A stretch of 15,067 nucleotides of DNA from CAYNEL01 sp964396225 (GCA_964396225.1 CAYNEL010000021.1:1-15067), one strand, 5' to 3'; numbered from the stretch's first letter, positions 6,299 through 12,997 are shown. Translations and numbers: made by a program. Notes: generated by a model from the letters alone, not told the origin.

Positions 6299-6532
6299 AT
6301 GCAAGGCAAGCTTTTCCATCCGGAACTGCTGCACTCTGTCCTCCTGTTATTAGCTCTGGGCGCGCCCTGCGTCGCCATCCAGATGAGCTTTCTCTATCTG
6401 AAGAAGCCTCGTCCGCTCTGTGAAGCGGTCTCAATCATCATCATGATGGCTTTTCTTTTGACCGCCGAATACCGCATCGGGCACGGCCTTCCACTCCTTC
6501 CTCAATTGGCGTCCTACGCTAACGAGCAATAA
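6299..6532 (+). CDS. Small two-helix membrane protein, 77 aa
   Basis: I do not recognise this protein. Two hydrophobic helices are predicted by eye, near residues 10-34 (HSVLLLLALGAPCVAIQMSF) and 41-60 (CEAVSIIIMMAFLLTAEYRI). They are joined by a short basic loop (LKKPRP), so both ends probably face the outside and the loop the cytoplasm. The C-terminal tail is short and polar. The gene is complete as a stand-alone unit: promoter at 6209-6236, hairpin-bearing leader, GGGGAGG 5 bases before the ATG and a terminator right after the stop. This is much better support than its length gives. It sits between the divergent metG and the convergent rsmI. Confidence 0.7.
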   Translation: MQGKLFHPELLHSVLLLLALGAPCVAIQMSFLYLKKPRPLCEAVSIIIMMAFLLTAEYRIGHGLPLLPQLASYANEQ

Positions 6533-6542
6533 TACGCTCTCG

Positions 6543-6577
6543 CTCCCGCCTTTTCCTCCCGACGGGAGTTTTGTTTT
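6543..6577 (+). terminator. Terminator of the 77-aa gene
   Basis: CTCCCG (6543-6548 or 6557-6561) can pair with CGGGAG (6563-6568), followed by TTTTGTTTT. It ends two bases before the convergent rsmI stop codon. Confidence 0.7.
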
Positions 6578-6578
6578 C

Positions 6579-7241
6579 TCAGTATACTAAAATAGAGAAC
6601 TCGCCCTTCACCTTGTCGGGGTGTCGCGTGAAATACGCCAGCGCTTCGGACGCCGTGCCACGCACCACTTCCTCGAACATCTTGGTCAGCTCGCGGCCGA
6701 TGACGATGTGTTTGTCCGGGGCAAGCGCCGCCAGAAGCTCCAGGTTTTTCACCACCCGGTGCGGCGAATCATAATAAGCGACCGGCACGGACGCATCGGC
6801 CACCGCGCGGAAATAGGTTTCCCTTCCTTTCTTGTGTGGCGGGAACCCCTTGAAGACGAACTCCTGCATATTGATGCCCGCGATCGACACGAGCGCGGCC
6901 AGGGCGGACGGTCCCGGCACGGGAGAGACCGTATGTCCAGCCTCCGCGGCCAAGGCTACCAGGCGGTTGCCCGGATCCGAAAGCCCGGGCGTCCCCGCGT
7001 CCGAGACGAGGGCCACCGCCTTCCCCTCGGTGAGCGCGTCCAACACGCGGCGCAGCTTCGACTCATCGCTGTGCTCGACGATGGGGAGGAGCGTCTTGCC
7101 CTCGATGCCATGCTTGAAGAGGAGTTTTTTCACCACGCGGCTGTCCTCGCACACGATGAAATCCGCCGCGCGGAGCGTCTCGAGCGCCCGGAGAGTGATG
7201 TCGGAGAGGTTGCCGATGGGCGTGGCGACGACGGAAAGCAC
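6579..7241 (-). CDS. rsmI: 16S rRNA (cytidine-1402-2'-O)-methyltransferase RsmI
   Basis: RsmI methylates the ribose of C1402 in 16S rRNA using S-adenosylmethionine. It belongs to the tetrapyrrole methylase fold family. Hallmarks are VATPIGNLSDIT at residues 5-16, SDAGTPGLSDPG near 80-91, PVPGPSALAALVS near 107-119, a KGFPPHKKGR segment, and GRELTKMFEEVVRG near 182-195, ending in KGEFSILVY. The 220-aa length suits a form lacking the C-terminal extension of E. coli RsmI. The start is a GTG at 7241-7239, ten bases after the stop of the M16 peptidase, so the two are co-transcribed. No Shine-Dalgarno sequence is visible, so translation may be coupled. Confidence 0.95.
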   Translation of the reverse strand: MLSVVATPIGNLSDITLRALETLRAADFIVCEDSRVVKKLLFKHGIEGKTLLPIVEHSDESKLRRVLDALTEGKAVALVSDAGTPGLSDPGNRLVALAAEAGHTVSPVPGPSALAALVSIAGINMQEFVFKGFPPHKKGRETYFRAVADASVPVAYYDSPHRVVKNLELLAALAPDKHIVIGRELTKMFEEVVRGTASEALAYFTRHPDKVKGEFSILVY

Positions 7242-7251
7242 AAACAGTGGT

Positions 7252-8520
7252 TTAGAGGGTGAGAAGTTTCTTCAGCCGGTCGGTCTCGGCGTGGGGGCCG
7301 ATGACGGAAAGATTGAGGCGTTCCGGCCGGAAGAGAGAGCGCGCCACGCGCTGAATGTCACGCGCCGTGACGGCATCGATTTTCTTGAAACGTTCGGCCG
7401 GAAGGACGATCGAACCCTTGAGGGTCTCCTGGTCCACCAGGTACGAGGCCACTTCGTCCGAGGACTCGAGGTGCATTACGGCGGCACCCTTGATATGCTC
7501 CTTGGCCTTGGCGAGCTCGTCCGCGGGCACCCGTTCGTCGCGGATGCGGCGGTATTCGTCGAGGATGACCGAGAGTGTCCGCTCCAGGTTCTCGTGCTCC
7601 ACACCCACCTGGGTGGCGAGGTATCCGGCGTCGTGGTAGTGTTCGACGCCGGTATGCACGCTGTAGGCCAGGCCGCGGCGCTCCCGCACCGCCATGAAGA
7701 GCCGGCTCGACATCCCGCCCCCGAGGAGGGTGGCCAGTACCGCCAGGGCATAGCGGTCCTTGTGGTTCCAGTCGAAAGCGCGCACGCCCACCACCATATG
7801 CGTCTGGTCGGTCTTCTTGTGCTTGACGAGGAGGGCGGGGGCCTTCTGCCTCTCGACGATCTTCTTGCGGATAGGAAGTTTCCCCCGCTTCACGTGGGCA
7901 AACGTCCGTTCGATCAGTTTCCGCATCTGCTTCGGATCAAACTTGCCGGCCACGCCGACCACGATGTTGCTGGCCACGTAGGCGCGGTCCCAGTACCGAA
8001 TGAAATGGCGGCGCTGGAAGGAGCGGATGTTGTCCTTGGGCCCGATGATGTCCCAGCCGAGGGGTGTGTCCCCATAGAGGAGGTTCTCGAATACCTCGCC
8101 CACCTTGCGGTAGGGGGTGTCCTCGTACATGTTGAATTCCTGGAGAATGGGGCCGCGCTCGCGGTCGATCTCCTCCTGCTCGAGCTTGGCGTGGAGGAAG
8201 ATGTCGGACACCACATCGAAGGCCGTGTCGGCGTGGCGGGCGTCCACCTTGGCCCAGTAGCCGGTCCGGTCCTTGGAGGTGTAGGCGTTGTACTCGGCGC
8301 CCACGGCGTCGAGCTCCTTGGAGATGTCGAGGGCGGTGGGGCGCTTCTCGGTCCCCTTGAAGAACATATGTTCGAGGAAATGCGAGAGGCCGTTCTCGCG
8401 GCGCGTCTCGTAGCGCGAGCCGGTCCCGGCCTGGATGAGCACCGTCACCGTCCCGGTCCCCTGCATCGGGGCCAGCACGACCCGCAGACCGTTTTTCAGT
8501 TTGAATTTGTGGTATTGCAT
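7252..8520 (-). CDS. M16 family zinc metallopeptidase
   Basis: This is a pitrilysin-family (insulinase/processing-peptidase-like) metallopeptidase of 422 aa. The inverted zinc motif HFLEH is at residues 47-51. The third zinc ligand E128 lies 76 residues after it, in ERGPILQEFNMYED. The second half carries the GGGMSSRLF...VRERRGLAYSV segment near 280-306 that supplies the conserved Arg/Tyr of M16B enzymes. No signal peptide is seen, so it is cytoplasmic or exported by another route. The substrate is unknown; bacterial members cut peptides and misfolded or signal fragments. It is the first gene of a unit with rsmI. The ATG at 8520-8518 has no Shine-Dalgarno sequence; the -10 is possibly TCTAAT at 8543-8538. 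Confidence 0.94.
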   Translation of the reverse strand: MQYHKFKLKNGLRVVLAPMQGTGTVTVLIQAGTGSRYETRRENGLSHFLEHMFFKGTEKRPTALDISKELDAVGAEYNAYTSKDRTGYWAKVDARHADTAFDVVSDIFLHAKLEQEEIDRERGPILQEFNMYEDTPYRKVGEVFENLLYGDTPLGWDIIGPKDNIRSFQRRHFIRYWDRAYVASNIVVGVAGKFDPKQMRKLIERTFAHVKRGKLPIRKKIVERQKAPALLVKHKKTDQTHMVVGVRAFDWNHKDRYALAVLATLLGGGMSSRLFMAVRERRGLAYSVHTGVEHYHDAGYLATQVGVEHENLERTLSVILDEYRRIRDERVPADELAKAKEHIKGAAVMHLESSDEVASYLVDQETLKGSIVLPAERFKKIDAVTARDIQRVARSLFRPERLNLSVIGPHAETDRLKKLLTL

Positions 8521-8562
8521 AACGTTTCGGAGAAGGGATTAGACAATACGGCATTATGTACG

Positions 8563-8592
8563 AAAAACACCCGCAAGGCAACAGACGGGTGT
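8563..8592 (-). terminator. Rho-independent terminator of glyS
   Basis: On the minus strand a 7-bp stem, ACACCCG against CGGGTGT (8592-8586 and 8573-8567), with a 12-base loop is followed by TTTTC. It lies 24 bases after the glyS stop codon. Confidence 0.85.
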
Positions 8593-8615
8593 CACGACCA
8601 GGACCGGGAGACGGG

Positions 8616-9935
8616 TCACGCGAGCCGCTTCCGGAGGATGTCGGCGAGAGAGTCGATCGGCACCCGCTCCTGTTGCATACTGTCGCGGTCGCGAACAGTG
8701 ACCGCGCCGTCCGTAAGCGAATCGAAATCCACGGTCACACACCACGGCGTACCGATCTCGTCCTGGCGGCGGTAGCGCTTGCCCACATTGCCGTTGTCGT
8801 CCCACTCGGCACGGAAATCACGCTTGAGCGTATCGAAGATCTCACGGGCGCGCGACACGAGTTCGGGTTTGTTCTTGAGAAGCGGGAAGACGGCCACCTG
8901 GACCGGCGCCACGGCGGGCTTGAGACGGAGCACCGTCCGCACATCGCCCTCGCCCACCGTCTCCTCGTCGTAAGCCGAGAGGAGGACGGCCAGCATAGCC
9001 CGCTCGAGTCCGAAGGACGGTTCGATGACATGAGGCAGGACCTTCTGACCCGTCTCGGGGTCGAGGAAACGCAATTCCTGGCCGCTCGCCTCCTCGTGTT
9101 TCCGCATATCGTAGTCGCCGCGGTAGGCCAGGCCGAAGAGCTCCTTCCGCCCGAAGGGGTAGTCGAACTCGAAATCGATAGTGCGCGACGAATAGTGCGC
9201 CCGCTCGCCGTCAGGGATGTCGGTGGCGTGGAGCCGGTCGGCGGCGATGCCCACCTCCCCCATCCACTGCTCCATCTGCTCCTTCCAGAACTCGAAGATT
9301 CCCTGCCACTGGCTCTTGTCCGGATCGAAGAAGTACTCGATCTCCATCTGTTCGAACTCGCGCGTGCGGAAGATGAAATTGCCCGGAGTGATCTCGTTCC
9401 GGAACGCCTTGCCGGCCTGGGCGATGCCAAACGGAAGCTTCTTGCGGCTCACCTGCTGGATGGAGGGAAAGTCGATGAACATCCCCTGCGCCGTCTCGGG
9501 CCGGAGGTAGGCCAAGGCGGACGCGTCTTCGGCCGCGCCGAGCGACGTCTTCAAGAGGCCGCTGAACGAGCGCGGCTCGGTGAAATTCCCTTTCTTGCCG
9601 CAGTTGCCGCAAGCGGCCGAGAGGTCGATCTGATCGGCCCGGTAGCGCTCATGGCACGCGCGGCACTCGACCAGGGGGTCGGTGAAGCCGGCCACGTGCC
9701 CGCTCGCCTCCCACACCCGCGGATTCATGATGACGGGCGCGTCGAGCCCCACCATATCGTCCCGCGTCTCCACGAAAAACTTCCACCAGTGGTCGCGGAG
9801 GTTTTTCTTGAGCTGGGCGCCATAGGGACCGAAATCCCAGGAATTGGCGAGACCGCCGTAGATCTCGCTCCCGGGCAGGACGAAACCCCGGCGCTTGCAG
9901 AGGGAGACGAGCTTGTCCATATCAACGACAGGCAT
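8616..9935 (-). CDS. glyS: Glycyl-tRNA synthetase, homodimeric class II type
   Basis: This enzyme charges tRNA-Gly with glycine as an alpha-2 dimer. The 439 residues show the GlyRS start KRRGFVLPGSEIYGGLANSW, WEASGHVAGFTDPLVEC, and a zinc-binding insert with C91, C94, C109 and C112. Also present are RPETAQGMF near 145-153, class II motif 2 (FRNEITP...RTREFEQMEIEYF, 178-202), motif 3 PHVIEPSFGLER at 301-312, and an anticodon-binding domain from ~340 with EIGTPWCVTVD. I chose the ATG at 9935-9933. A TTG five codons upstream is also in frame, but it lies only ~3 bases from the predicted transcription start. Clean promoter and terminator flank the gene, so it is monocistronic. It may equally be named glyQS, because this homodimeric type is not the alpha-2 beta-2 enzyme. 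Confidence 0.96.
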   Translation of the reverse strand: MPVVDMDKLVSLCKRRGFVLPGSEIYGGLANSWDFGPYGAQLKKNLRDHWWKFFVETRDDMVGLDAPVIMNPRVWEASGHVAGFTDPLVECRACHERYRADQIDLSAACGNCGKKGNFTEPRSFSGLLKTSLGAAEDASALAYLRPETAQGMFIDFPSIQQVSRKKLPFGIAQAGKAFRNEITPGNFIFRTREFEQMEIEYFFDPDKSQWQGIFEFWKEQMEQWMGEVGIAADRLHATDIPDGERAHYSSRTIDFEFDYPFGRKELFGLAYRGDYDMRKHEEASGQELRFLDPETGQKVLPHVIEPSFGLERAMLAVLLSAYDEETVGEGDVRTVLRLKPAVAPVQVAVFPLLKNKPELVSRAREIFDTLKRDFRAEWDDNGNVGKRYRRQDEIGTPWCVTVDFDSLTDGAVTVRDRDSMQQERVPIDSLADILRKRLA

Positions 9936-9959
9936 AGGAAACAGGGTCAATATGCTCCC

Positions 9960-9988
9960 ATTCTAGGCGGGAACCGCACTCGGGTCAA
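9960..9988 (-). promoter_or_regulatory. Promoter (TTGACC-17-TAGAAT) of glyS
   Basis: A -35 TTGACC (9988-9983) and -10 TAGAAT (9965-9960) are separated by exactly 17 bases on the minus strand. Transcription near 9953 leaves ~18 bases before the chosen ATG. Confidence 0.8.
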
Positions 9989-10015
9989 AAAACACATCGG
10001 TCCGGATCAGACTGG

Positions 10016-10044
10016 TTGACGACCAGGTGGCCGGCTGGTACAAC
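10016..10044 (+). promoter_or_regulatory. Promoter (TTGACG-17-TACAAC) of the double-domain Cys/His gene
   Basis: TTGACG (10016-10021), a 17-base spacer and TACAAC (10039-10044) match the layout found before the next gene. A strong AGGAGG Shine-Dalgarno sequence at 10072-10077 lies 5 bases before the ATG. Confidence 0.75.
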
Positions 10045-10082
10045 GAAGCCACAGTCCTTTCCGAACGACAGAGGAGGCCATC

Positions 10083-10673
10083 ATGCCAGAGCAAACCGGT
10101 TCCCGGACACGGTCCGCTTCCGCACGACACTACGAGTTGGATTTCCAGACGCCCAAGGGCGCTTCAAGCGAGCGTGACCAGGAAGTCGCGCGCTGCGCCC
10201 GCGACTGCTCCCTCAGCAACACGTCGTTCATAGTGGAGGCCATCGAAAACCTCGCTACCAGAGATGGAGGGGCACGCGAAACGACCTTCATTCACATCTG
10301 CCGGACGCACCGCACGGCCCGGCTACCGGAACCAGGGGCGTGGGAGAGTCTCACCGAGAAGGCCCGGGACCGTCTCCGACACGAGATGGCCAAGGCGGGT
10401 CTCCGCCTCACCCACTGTCGACCGACAACCAGCAACGCGACAAGCTACGACCGGCACTGCGCCCTCGCCTGCGCCCACTGGGAGCACAGGGAAACCGGTA
10501 TCCGCGCGGCCGATGGCCACACCATCACCTTGGTCTTCCGGATATGCGACTCGCACGGTCGGGCCCATCTCCCGACCGGAGAGATGGAACTCTGGGAGAG
10601 TCTTGATCCGACCACACGGGAAGCCCTCCGCTACCGTCTCATGAGGGACGGCTACCATATCGTCACTCCCTGA
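10083..10673 (+). CDS. Unrecognised protein with two tandem Cys/His domains, 196 aa
   Basis: I recognise no known family. The protein holds two copies of one domain. Copy 1 spans ~31-112: C38-x3-C42, 30 residues, C73-x2-H76, then WESL at 87-90 and an Arg-rich helix ending KAGLRL. Copy 2 spans ~121-195: C126-x3-C130, 24 residues, C155-x2-H158, WESL at 171-174 and a helix ending RDGYHIV. Four spaced Cys/His ligands per copy suggest a structural zinc site; this is inference. The many Arg and His residues would suit nucleic-acid or protein binding. There is no signal peptide or membrane helix. A ~30-residue polar N-terminus precedes copy 1. A third copy is encoded by the next gene. Promoter, AGGAGG and terminator show a self-contained, well-translated gene. 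Confidence 0.82.
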   Translation: MPEQTGSRTRSASARHYELDFQTPKGASSERDQEVARCARDCSLSNTSFIVEAIENLATRDGGARETTFIHICRTHRTARLPEPGAWESLTEKARDRLRHEMAKAGLRLTHCRPTTSNATSYDRHCALACAHWEHRETGIRAADGHTITLVFRICDSHGRAHLPTGEMELWESLDPTTREALRYRLMRDGYHIVTP

Positions 10674-10701
10674 CGCGCCGGCGGCCCCTCCTCACCCATG
10701 A

Positions 10702-10737
10702 CCCGGGATTCCCCCTACGGAACCCCGGGCTTTTTAT
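10702..10737 (+). terminator. Terminator of the double-domain Cys/His gene
   Basis: An 11-bp stem with one mismatch (CCCGGGATTCC against GGAACCCCGGG), 6-base loop, is followed by CTTTTTATTT. The T-run leads directly into the -35 of the next promoter. Confidence 0.9.
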
Positions 10738-10766
10738 TTGACCAAGAACGGCGCCCCTGCTACAAC
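10738..10766 (+). promoter_or_regulatory. Promoter (TTGACC-17-TACAAC) of the single-domain Cys/His gene
   Basis: TTGACC (10738-10743), a 17-base spacer and TACAAC (10761-10766) follow directly on the upstream terminator. Transcription would start near 10773. The layout and -10 sequence equal those of the paralogous gene upstream. Confidence 0.75.
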
Positions 10767-10798
10767 AAAACCAGTCCCTTATGAGAGAGGTGCCAGCG

Positions 10799-11083
10799 AT
10801 GAACCTGACCGCCGTACCATCCGAACCCCTCACCGACGCCGAGCAGGCCGCCGCCATCTGCGAGGTCGCATGCCGCGATCACGCGCGGAGCGAACTCCGA
10901 CATTTCTACAACATGGTGACGCAGGATGGCCAGCGCTACCCCCACCTGCTTCTCCGCCTGTGCCAACAGCACGCCGTAGCCCACTTCACCGGACAGCAGG
11001 TCTGGGACAGTCTGACGGAAGCGTCCCAGGACAGTATCCGCGCTTTCTGCGAACGGCACGGCTACCACCTCCACATCCGTTGA
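10799..11083 (+). CDS. Unrecognised single Cys/His-domain protein, 94 aa (paralogue of upstream gene)
   Basis: This is one copy of the domain seen twice in the 196-aa neighbour: C21-x3-C25, 29 residues, C55-x2-H58, then WDSL at 69-72 and a C-terminal helix ending ERHGYHLHI. The spacing and box order agree with both upstream copies, although overall identity is low. So this is an old duplication, not a recent one. It has no signal peptide or membrane helix. I chose the ATG at 10799 over one at 10781, because AGAGAGG lies 8 bases before it and the earlier ATG is only ~8 bases from the predicted transcription start with no Shine-Dalgarno sequence. The function is unknown; a zinc-stabilised small binding protein is a guess from the motif. 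Confidence 0.8.
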   Translation: MNLTAVPSEPLTDAEQAAAICEVACRDHARSELRHFYNMVTQDGQRYPHLLLRLCQQHAVAHFTGQQVWDSLTEASQDSIRAFCERHGYHLHIR

Positions 11084-11095
11084 CCCGCCATACAC

Positions 11096-11135
11096 AACGC
11101 CCGCCCCTCGCAACGAGGATGGCGGGCGTTTCTTC
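11096..11135 (+). terminator. Strong terminator of the single-domain Cys/His gene
   Basis: A 10-bp stem AACGCCCGCC against GGCGGGCGTT encloses a smaller CCTCG-CAA-CGAGG hairpin and is followed by TTTCTTC on the plus strand. It starts 12 bases after the stop codon. Confidence 0.9.
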
Positions 11136-11203
11136 AATTCCAAACATCGGATTTCAAATGACAAAACAGCGGCTGGCCGGTTTTATTTTTGAAATTTAGA
11201 ATT
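11136..11203. repeat. AT-rich imperfect inverted repeat between convergent genes
   Basis: Nested complementary arms are visible: AATTC (11136-11140) with GAATT (11199-11203), ATTTCAAA (11151-11158) with TTTGAAAT (11188-11195), and AAAAC (11163-11167) with GTTTT (11180-11184). The loop is G+C-rich and self-complementary. It holds TTTTTGAAATTT, also present at 3478-3489. It may be a degenerate mobile or intergenic repeat, or a transcript-end structure for the convergent genes. Confidence 0.5.
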
Positions 11204-11940
11204 TATTGGTTCCCCACGATGACGAGGACGTCGGCATCGGGCCTCGCCTCGCCTTCGGGCAGCGACCCCATCTGGCCCTGCATCTTTTCGGCGATCTCGC
11301 GCGCCTTAGCCTCGGCCGCCGGATTGAGCGGCACGACGAGGATTCCGGAGTAGTCGGTCCTGGCCGCCCTGGTCCGCGTTTGCACTTCGACCGCGTCTCC
11401 CAACGCGGAGGTGAGACCGTTCTCGAACGTCTGGGTAGCGCCAGCGCCCGTCGAGCCGTTGTAGAGAGCGACCGTCACCGTCTCCAGTCCGCCCACGATC
11501 CGGATATCGTCCGGCTGGTTGGCCGATTCAGGTTCCGCTTCGGAACGCGCCTGACCCGAGGTATTGATATTGATAGCCGAGACGTCCACGATCTTTTGGG
11601 CTTCCGGACGGTAGAGGATAGCCTTGCCGGCCTGGGCGTAGATGAGCACCTTGTCGCCGTTCTCGGCCTGCTTGAAGAATTGCTGGCCCTCGAGCCGGGA
11701 CTTGTCGGTGACGGTAGCCAAAGTCGGTGTCTCACCCTCGGGCAGGACCATCAGCGCCCCGACGGCTTCAACCACGTCCTTGACCTGTTTCTCGACGGCC
11801 TTCTCGGGATGCTTGTACTGGTAATAGAAATAGCCGGCCGCCCCCATCGCGCCGAGGAGGAGGACCGTCAGGAAAATGGCGGCGTAGAAAAGGCCGTTGT
11901 TCTTGGTTTCGGTGGCAGGTAGGCCGGGACGCGGAGACAT
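11203..11940 (-). CDS. Membrane-anchored LytR_C-domain protein
   Basis: The 245-aa protein has a short cytoplasmic N-terminus and one transmembrane helix at ~17-40. A region at ~60-125 (LPEGETPTLATVTDKSRLEG, then FFKQAENGDKVLIY and KAILYRP) is, from my knowledge, common in CPR genomes. A LytR C-terminal-type domain follows at ~155-242, with VALYNGS, an ARTDYSGILVV strand and SLPEGEARPDADVLVIVG. The catalytic LytR-CpsA-Psr domain is absent, so attachment of cell-wall polymers is not implied. An extracytoplasmic envelope role is inferred. I chose the ATG at 11940-11938. A longer frame from a GTG at 11976 would start within the -10 box. The neighbouring UDP-sugar enzyme fits an envelope context. 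Confidence 0.85.
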   Translation of the reverse strand: MSPRPGLPATETKNNGLFYAAIFLTVLLLGAMGAAGYFYYQYKHPEKAVEKQVKDVVEAVGALMVLPEGETPTLATVTDKSRLEGQQFFKQAENGDKVLIYAQAGKAILYRPEAQKIVDVSAININTSGQARSEAEPESANQPDDIRIVGGLETVTVALYNGSTGAGATQTFENGLTSALGDAVEVQTRTRAARTDYSGILVVPLNPAAEAKAREIAEKMQGQMGSLPEGEARPDADVLVIVGNQ

Positions 11941-11966
11941 TGGAAAGTTTGGTTTTCTCTGACCCC

Positions 11967-11975
11967 AGTATACCA
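11967..11975 (-). promoter_or_regulatory. Extended -10 promoter (TGGTATACT) of the LytR_C gene
   Basis: TATACT (11972-11967) is preceded by TGG, giving an extended -10, and lies in the shared 9-mer GTATACTGG. TTTCTG 17 bases upstream is a poor -35. Transcription near 11960 leaves a ~20-base leader before the ATG at 11940. Confidence 0.65.
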
Positions 11976-11998
11976 CCCGGGGCGGGACGCAGAAACCG

Positions 11999-12949
11999 TC
12001 ACGGGCGGGCGGGAACGCCGAGCACCGAACGGAAATACTCGACGGTACGCCGCAGCCCCTCGTCGAGCGGAACCGTCGGTTCCCAGCCGAGCTTGGCTTT
12101 GGCGAGCGAGATGTCCGGACGGCGCTGCTGCGGGTCGTCCTTGGGCCGTTCGGTGTAGACGATCCGGCTCCGGCTTTCAGGGATGAGGGCGAGCACCCGT
12201 TCGGCCAGTTGCTTCATCGTGTATTCCTCGGGATTGCCCAGGTTGACCGGACCGACGCAACCGTCCTGCTCCATCATCCGGATCATCCCCTCCACCACGT
12301 CGTCCACGTACATAAAGCTCCTCGTCTGCGAGCCGTCCCCATGGACGGTCAGGTCCTCGCCCCGGAGGGCCTGGACGATGAAGTTGGAGGCTACCCGGCC
12401 GTCGTCGGGGAGCATCTGCGGACCGTAGGTGTTGAAGATGCGCACCACCCGGATGTCGAGCTGGTGCTGGCGGTAGTAGTCGAAAAAGAGCGTCTCGGCA
12501 CAGCGCTTGCCCTCGTCGTAGCAGGAGCGGAAACCGATCGGATTGACGTGTCCCCAGTAGTCCTCGGTCTGAGGGCTGATCTCCGGATCGCCGTAGACCT
12601 CCGACGTCGAAGCCTGGAGGATGCGCGCCTTGGTGCGCTTGGCGAGGCCGAGCATATTGATGGCGCCGTGCACCGAGGTCTTGGTGGTCTGGACCGGATC
12701 GAACTGGTAGTGGATGGGTGAGGCGGGACAAGCCAGGTTGTAGATGCGGTCCACCTCGACATAGAGCGGGAAGGTGACGTCGTGGCGGAGGAGCTCGAAG
12801 TGGGGCCGGCCGAGGAGAGGGACGATGTTCTCCTTGCGGCCGGAAAAGAAGTTGTCCACGCACAGGACATCGTGCCCGTCGTCGAGGAGACGGCGGCAGA
12901 GGTGGGAACCGATGAAACCGGCTCCGCCGGTGACCAGGATTCGGTGCAT
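11999..12949 (-). CDS. UDP-glucuronate decarboxylase (UDP-xylose synthase type, SDR)
   Basis: This is an extended short-chain dehydrogenase of 316 aa. The NAD-binding G8-x2-G11-x2-G14 lies in LVTGGAGFIGSH, the active-site pair is Y144-x3-K148 (SCYDEGKR), and E117 sits in STSEVYG. The segments NLACPASPIHYQFDPVQTTK, RSCYDEGKRCAE and FNTYGPQM, and the later DGSQTRSFMYVDD, are typical of UDP-glucuronate decarboxylase, which makes UDP-xylose from UDP-glucuronate for surface glycans. A related NAD-dependent epimerase/dehydratase remains possible. I chose the ATG at 12949-12947. An ORF reaching 12997 would start before the predicted transcription start and precede the Rossmann strand by 16 odd residues. 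It is divergent from the serine hydrolase. Confidence 0.9.
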   Translation of the reverse strand: MHRILVTGGAGFIGSHLCRRLLDDGHDVLCVDNFFSGRKENIVPLLGRPHFELLRHDVTFPLYVEVDRIYNLACPASPIHYQFDPVQTTKTSVHGAINMLGLAKRTKARILQASTSEVYGDPEISPQTEDYWGHVNPIGFRSCYDEGKRCAETLFFDYYRQHQLDIRVVRIFNTYGPQMLPDDGRVASNFIVQALRGEDLTVHGDGSQTRSFMYVDDVVEGMIRMMEQDGCVGPVNLGNPEEYTMKQLAERVLALIPESRSRIVYTERPKDDPQQRRPDISLAKAKLGWEPTVPLDEGLRRTVEYFRSVLGVPARP

Positions 12950-12997
12950 AGGGTTCGGATGGCGAGGGAGACGGCTGGCGGCCGCCCCGTTCCCCAT

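Noticed and set aside
6832..8775. Plus-strand ORF of 647 codons opposite rsmI and the M16 peptidase
   Set aside because: It is antisense to two genes with complete catalytic motifs. Its composition (runs of Val, Gly, His, Glu) mirrors the complementary codons of a high-G+C gene, and no domain is recognisable.
8556..10019. Plus-strand ORF of 487 codons opposite glyS
   Set aside because: Antisense shadow of glyS. It also runs through the glyS terminator and promoter, and has no start signal.
10083..11083. Cys/His proteins as a classic C2H2 or ribbon zinc finger, or a toxin-antitoxin pair
   Set aside because: The C-x3-C and C-x2-H pairs are 24-30 residues apart, unlike C2H2 fingers. Both genes encode the same domain and have separate promoters, unlike a toxin-antitoxin operon.
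11941..11976. N-terminal extension of the LytR_C gene from a GTG at 11976
   Set aside because: The GTG lies next to the TATACT -10 box, upstream of the likely transcription start. The ATG at 11940 gives a normal short N-terminus before the membrane helix.
12950..12997. N-terminal extension of the decarboxylase from an ATG at 12997
   Set aside because: It would begin beside the -10 box and add 16 residues before the Rossmann strand that normally starts these enzymes.
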